Below are positions 5,673 to 8,863 of a stretch of DNA of 8,863 nucleotides, piece after piece. The stretch is from Desulfobacterales bacterium (lineage in GTDB: Bacteria > Desulfobacterota > Desulfobacteria > Desulfobacterales > ETH-SRB1). The stretch spans positions 1-8,863 of the forward strand of contig JASEIZ010000076.1 in NCBI GenBank assembly GCA_030017395.1, read 5' to 3'. Made by a program: the position numbers and the translations under genes. The notes beneath the pieces are model-generated. The model had not been told where the DNA came from and ran no database searches. It saw only the letters and a program-made list of their open reading frames with translations. Each line of letters starts with the position of its first letter. Positions within the stretch are counted from its first letter, which is position 1.

Positions 5673-8600
5673 ATGAAAAAACGACCCCCTATAGCTGTTG
5701 TCGGCATGGCCGGTGTATTTCCAAAAGCGGCTGACATTAATATATTCTGGCACAATATTATAAGTAAAATCGATTCAACTTCCCATGTATTAAAAGACAG
5801 GTGGATAGTTGAACCTGACTTGATGTATAATCCTGATCTAATGCCGGACAAGGCGTTTTCAAAACGCTGCTGTCTGATAGATGCCGACATACTTCGATCA
5901 ATTAAGTCGGATCATACAGGCATTAGCATAGACAAAGAGCTTTTAAAGGATCTCGATCCTCTCTATCACCTGGTTCTCCATGCCGGTAAAAACGCATTGT
6001 CGGATTGTAAGACATCATCGTTAAATAGAGAACGCATTGGAACAATTCTTGCCGCGATCGCGCTTCCAACCGATGCATCTTCTTTAATCACCAGAAAAAT
6101 CCTCGGCAGATCATTTGAAGAAAGACTCTTCGGCGGTTCTGCTCATTTTGAAGCAAAACCTCTTACAACGCAAGAATGCACAGCAGGCAGGGTAACGAGT
6201 CTGCCTGCGGCCATTCTGGCAAAAGCTTTGGGACTTGGCGGCGGCACCTATACTCTTGACGCTGCATGCGCATCATCTCTTTACGCGGTTAAATTTGCCT
6301 GCGACGAACTTTATTCTCTTCGCGCTGATGCCATGCTGGCGGGCGGGGTTTCAAGACCGGAATGCCTTTATACCCAGGTAGGCTTCAGCCAGCTTCGCGC
6401 ATTATCCCCTTCAGGCCGGTGCGCGCCTTTTGACGAAACCGCTGACGGTCTCGTGGTTGGAGAAGGCGTTGGAATGCTCGTCTTAAAAAGGCTTGATGAT
6501 GCACTGCGCGATGGAGACAACATCCATGCTCTAATCCACGGCATCGGGCTTTCCAATGATATAAGAGGCAACCTTCTTGCTCCGGATTCCGAGGGCCAGG
6601 TTCGCGCCATGCGCTCTGCCTATGAATCCGCAGGATGGTCTCCTTATGATATAGACCTCATTGAATGCCATGGCGCCGGAACGCCAGTGGGAGACTCTAC
6701 AGAACTTCAAAGTTTAAGAAGCCTGTGGGGCGAATCAGGCTGGTCTTATGGAGAATGCGCCATAGGGTCCGTAAAATCGATGATAGGTCATCTTTTAACA
6801 GGCGCGGGCGCCGCTGGAATTATAAAAACCATACTTGCGCTAAAACACAAAATCCTGCCACCATCCCTTAATTTCAACAGAGCGCCAAAAAAAAGCCCGC
6901 TCAACAACAGCCCTTTCAGGGTGCAGACAAAGGCTGAAGAATGGGTTAGAAAAGACAAGCATAAACCGCTTCGCGCTGCAGTAAGCGCATTCGGGTTTGG
7001 CGGAATAAATGCCCATCTTCTTTTAGAACAATGGGATCCATCATCCAATCAGCTATCAGCTATCAGCTATCAGCTATCAGCTATCAGCTATCCCCCTGTT
7101 GCCATTGTAGGTATGGGAGCTGCTTTTGGATATTTAAAGTCTTTGGAAGATTTTCAGGAAGTTATTTTAAATGACAAATCCATAATCGGAAAAAGGCCAA
7201 AGCACAGATGGAAAGGATGCGATGCTGTTGCGGAAACATATCTTGACAAACGGGCTGCATACGGCGGGTTTATAGACGAGCTCTCGCTTAATGCAGGAGA
7301 GTTTCGCATACCTCCCAATGAAATCTATGACATACTCCCGCAGCATCTGCTTATGCTGAAAGTATCAGCCGGCGCGATGAAGGACGCAGGGCTTCCGCTT
7401 AGAAAAGAACGCCCGCGAATGGGCGCTGTTATCGGCATGGGCTTTGATTTTGAAGAAACCAATTTTCACCTGCGCTGGCATCTGTATAACCTGGTTAGGT
7501 TATGGAAAGAAAAATACAGCCTTGATCTCGACGACAATGAAACCGCAAAATGGCTCGATTCCCTGAAAGACTCGTATGGGCCACCCCTGACAAACGAGCG
7601 GACATTAGGAGCTCTTGGAGGAATCATAGCAAGCAGGATTGCCAGGGAATTCCGCTTTGGAGGCCCAAGCTTTGTTCTGTCCAATGAAGAAGCATCGGGT
7701 ATTAGCGCCCTTGAAAGAGGTATAAGATTTCTCCATCAAAACGAAATGGATACCGTGCTTGTGGGAGCAATAGATCTTGCATGCGATGTTCGCAGCGTTA
7801 TAATATCTGACAGAATATACCCTTTTTCCAGTAAGGATGAGATCAGCCCGTTTGACGTGTCAACAGATGGAAGACTTTCCGGAGAAGGAGCGGCAGCGCT
7901 TGTTCTGAAACCTCTTGACCGGGCGATAGAGGATGGAGACAGGATATATTCTGTAATAAGAGGAGCAGGAAATGCAAGCAAAGCAAAGGATGCTAAAGAT
8001 GCTTATATTCTCTCACTTACGAAATGCTTTTATGATGCAAATATTTCGCCATCTTTAATAAGTTTTTTTGAAACACATGGAAGCGGTGATCCTGTCGAAG
8101 ACAGCTTGGAATCAGAGGCTCTGCACGAGTTTTTTAAAAATAGCAAAAACAGATGCGATATAGGCTCCGTCAAGGCAAACATAGGCGATGCAGGAGCAGC
8201 CGCAGGAATTGCTTCTCTAATTAAAACAAGCCTGTGTTTGCATCAAAAAACAATCCCTTCCTTAAAAGCTTCAGCCAACGGAAAAAAGAATATTTTGGAA
8301 AATGAGATATTTCATGTCCCTGCAAATACAAAAGACTGGACAAGCAACATAAAAGACAGCCCCCGCATGGCATGTGTCGGCTGCATGACAAAAGACGGCA
8401 ACTGCGGCCATGTTATACTTGAAGAATTTAAAAACCCAAAAGATAAACCGGGCGCTCAACTGCGCCGGCATTACCATCAAGAAGGCTTGGACAAGAAAGC
8501 AACAGGCAGGAAAATAACTCTGATCATCGGAGGAAAAGCTCCCTGCCCCGCCCTGCCGGAAAAAAAGGAAAAAACGCAAAGCTCTCCGGAGATAGAACGT

Positions 8601-8863
8601 GCAATAAAAAGCATTGAAACCACGGCAGACGCCCACAAGACTTTTCTGGAATTTTCGACCAGGCTGCAAAAATCCTATGCCCAGGCATTTGAACTCCAGA
8701 CAAAACTGCTCACAGCCCGAAACATAACCAGGAAAGAGAAAAGAGGAGAGAGGAAAGAGCGAAGAGCAAAGAGCAAAGAGCAAAGAGCAACCAGTAACGA
8801 GCAACCAGCAACGAGCAACAAGCAACAAGTAACGAGCAACAAGCAACAAGCAACAAGCAACAA
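5673..8863 (+). CDS. KS-CLF megasynthase of the PUFA/secondary-lipid (Pfa-like) type, 3' end beyond window
   Basis: 1063 codons are visible with no stop. Residues 5-455 form a ketosynthase with the full condensing triad: C199 in LDAACASSLYAVK, H333 in ECHGAGTPVGD and H373 in VKSMIGHLLTGAGA. Residues 475-920 form a second ketosynthase fold acting as chain-length factor: E673 replaces the Cys (VLSNEEASG), H802 is kept (ETHGSGD) and the last His is D839 (KANIGDAG). A helical linker (about 985-1015, FLEFSTRLQKSYAQAFELQT) leads into low-complexity repeats. A catalytic KS followed by a CLF is the start of PfaC-type subunits of iterative polyunsaturated fatty acid synthases and of related secondary-lipid synthases; acyltransferase, ACP or dehydratase domains may follow outside the window. 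The ATG at 5673 is the first start after an in-frame stop (5643-5645), with no SD. Both linkers carry 7-bp tandem arrays. The product (PUFA, other lipid or polyketide) cannot be named. Confidence 0.92.
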   Translation, partial: MKKRPPIAVVGMAGVFPKAADINIFWHNIISKIDSTSHVLKDRWIVEPDLMYNPDLMPDKAFSKRCCLIDADILRSIKSDHTGISIDKELLKDLDPLYHLVLHAGKNALSDCKTSSLNRERIGTILAAIALPTDASSLITRKILGRSFEERLFGGSAHFEAKPLTTQECTAGRVTSLPAAILAKALGLGGGTYTLDAACASSLYAVKFACDELYSLRADAMLAGGVSRPECLYTQVGFSQLRALSPSGRCAPFDETADGLVVGEGVGMLVLKRLDDALRDGDNIHALIHGIGLSNDIRGNLLAPDSEGQVRAMRSAYESAGWSPYDIDLIECHGAGTPVGDSTELQSLRSLWGESGWSYGECAIGSVKSMIGHLLTGAGAAGIIKTILALKHKILPPSLNFNRAPKKSPLNNSPFRVQTKAEEWVRKDKHKPLRAAVSAFGFGGINAHLLLEQWDPSSNQLSAISYQLSAISYPPVAIVGMGAAFGYLKSLEDFQEVILNDKSIIGKRPKHRWKGCDAVAETYLDKRAAYGGFIDELSLNAGEFRIPPNEIYDILPQHLLMLKVSAGAMKDAGLPLRKERPRMGAVIGMGFDFEETNFHLRWHLYNLVRLWKEKYSLDLDDNETAKWLDSLKDSYGPPLTNERTLGALGGIIASRIAREFRFGGPSFVLSNEEASGISALERGIRFLHQNEMDTVLVGAIDLACDVRSVIISDRIYPFSSKDEISPFDVSTDGRLSGEGAAALVLKPLDRAIEDGDRIYSVIRGAGNASKAKDAKDAYILSLTKCFYDANISPSLISFFETHGSGDPVEDSLESEALHEFFKNSKNRCDIGSVKANIGDAGAAAGIASLIKTSLCLHQKTIPSLKASANGKKNILENEIFHVPANTKDWTSNIKDSPRMACVGCMTKDGNCGHVILEEFKNPKDKPGAQLRRHYHQEGLDKKATGRKITLIIGGKAPCPALPEKKEKTQSSPEIERAIKSIETTADAHKTFLEFSTRLQKSYAQAFELQTKLLTARNITRKEKRGERKERRAKSKEQRATSNEQPATSNKQQVTSNKQQATSN
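7048..7092 (+). repeat. Heptanucleotide tandem array (ATCAGCT)6.4 in the KS-CLF linker
   Basis: Six perfect copies of ATCAGCT plus three further bases lie between the ketosynthase and the chain-length factor. In frame they are read as the heptapeptide QLSAISY twice (residues 460-473), because 21 bp is both three units and seven codons. The array has no stop codon in any plus-strand frame. A loss of one unit would bring TAG at 7108-7110 into frame; a gain of one unit would bring TGA at 7172-7174 into frame. Confidence 0.97.
8728..8863 (+). repeat. Degenerate heptanucleotide array (NNAGNAA)n in the post-CLF linker, running off the window
   Basis: From about 8728 to the window end the sequence has a strict 7-bp period, roughly 19 units. 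It changes along its length from AGAGCAA (four copies, 8763-8790) through CGAGCAA and CCAGCAA variants to CAAGCAA (8840-8860). It is read in frame as charged then polar low-complexity peptide (RAKSKEQ, RATSNEQ, PATSNKQ, QVTSNKQ). The megasynthase frame stays open throughout. Its unit differs from the array at 7048-7092, but the period and the linker position are the same. Confidence 0.93.

Noticed and set aside
5642..5890. Minus-strand open frame over the start of the megasynthase
   Set aside because: It is the complement of the KS N-terminus (IAVVGMAGVFP) and has no supporting motif.
7048..7092. CRISPR-like repeat array
   Set aside because: The units are 7 bp, directly abutting and without spacers, so this is a simple tandem repeat.
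8271..8849. Open minus-strand frame rich in Leu, Val and Cys that looks like a membrane protein
   Set aside because: It is the complement of the in-frame heptamer array and CLF coding region. Its LLLVA-type repeats are simply the 7-bp repeat read backwards, and the plus-strand frame has clear KS/CLF motifs.
8675..8863. Second minus-strand frame with repeated LLLV-type peptides
   Set aside because: It is the same artefact of the heptamer array in another minus-strand frame; it has no SD and no domain.

Overview
The window looks like accessory or genomic-island DNA from a bacterium, most plausibly a Desulfobacterota (deltaproteobacterial) sulfate reducer or an uncultured relative. The grounds are a KS-CLF megasynthase of the secondary-lipid/PUFA-synthase type, heptanucleotide tandem arrays of the AGCTATC and AGCAACA kind, and dispersed GGGTCAA...TTGACCC repeats. 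I associate all three with such genomes, but this rests on recollection and no search was run.

Left part (1-3967): two overlapping minus-strand genes. A 100-aa protein consisting only of the RadC/UPF0758 N-terminal helix-hairpin-helix domain overlaps by 20 bp a 1164-aa single-chain restriction-modification enzyme. That enzyme has an N-terminal PD-(D/E)XK nuclease, a gamma-type N6-adenine methylase with NPPY, and a C-terminal specificity region. Related 25-bp sequences in opposite orientation (3-27 and 3943-3967, 21/25 identical) bracket this pair. The right copy lies inside a 53-codon gene remnant directly upstream of the RadC-like start.

Middle part (4070-5562): an ORF6N-domain DNA-binding protein on the minus strand, whose coding sequence contains a perfect 29-bp palindrome. 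Next comes a minus-strand antitoxin-toxin pair (Phd/YefM antitoxin, PIN-domain VapC/FitB-like toxin) with a 4-bp ATGA overlap and a very good sigma-70-type promoter. Short repeats lie in the gaps.

Right part (5673-8863): the largest gene, on the plus strand, open through the window end (1063 codons visible). It encodes a complete, catalytically intact ketosynthase followed by a ketosynthase-like chain-length factor that has lost the catalytic Cys and one His. Both linkers, KS/CLF and post-CLF, carry 7-bp tandem arrays read in frame as repeated heptapeptides. One-unit length changes in the first array would bring a stop codon shortly after it, so it is a candidate ON/OFF switch for the megasynthase.

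Taken together, a defence-type RM cassette, a phage-type ORF6N regulator and a toxin-antitoxin module lie next to a secondary-lipid synthase gene transcribed divergently from the antitoxin. Nothing resembling a tRNA, rRNA or CRISPR array was seen, and no convincing rho-independent terminator.
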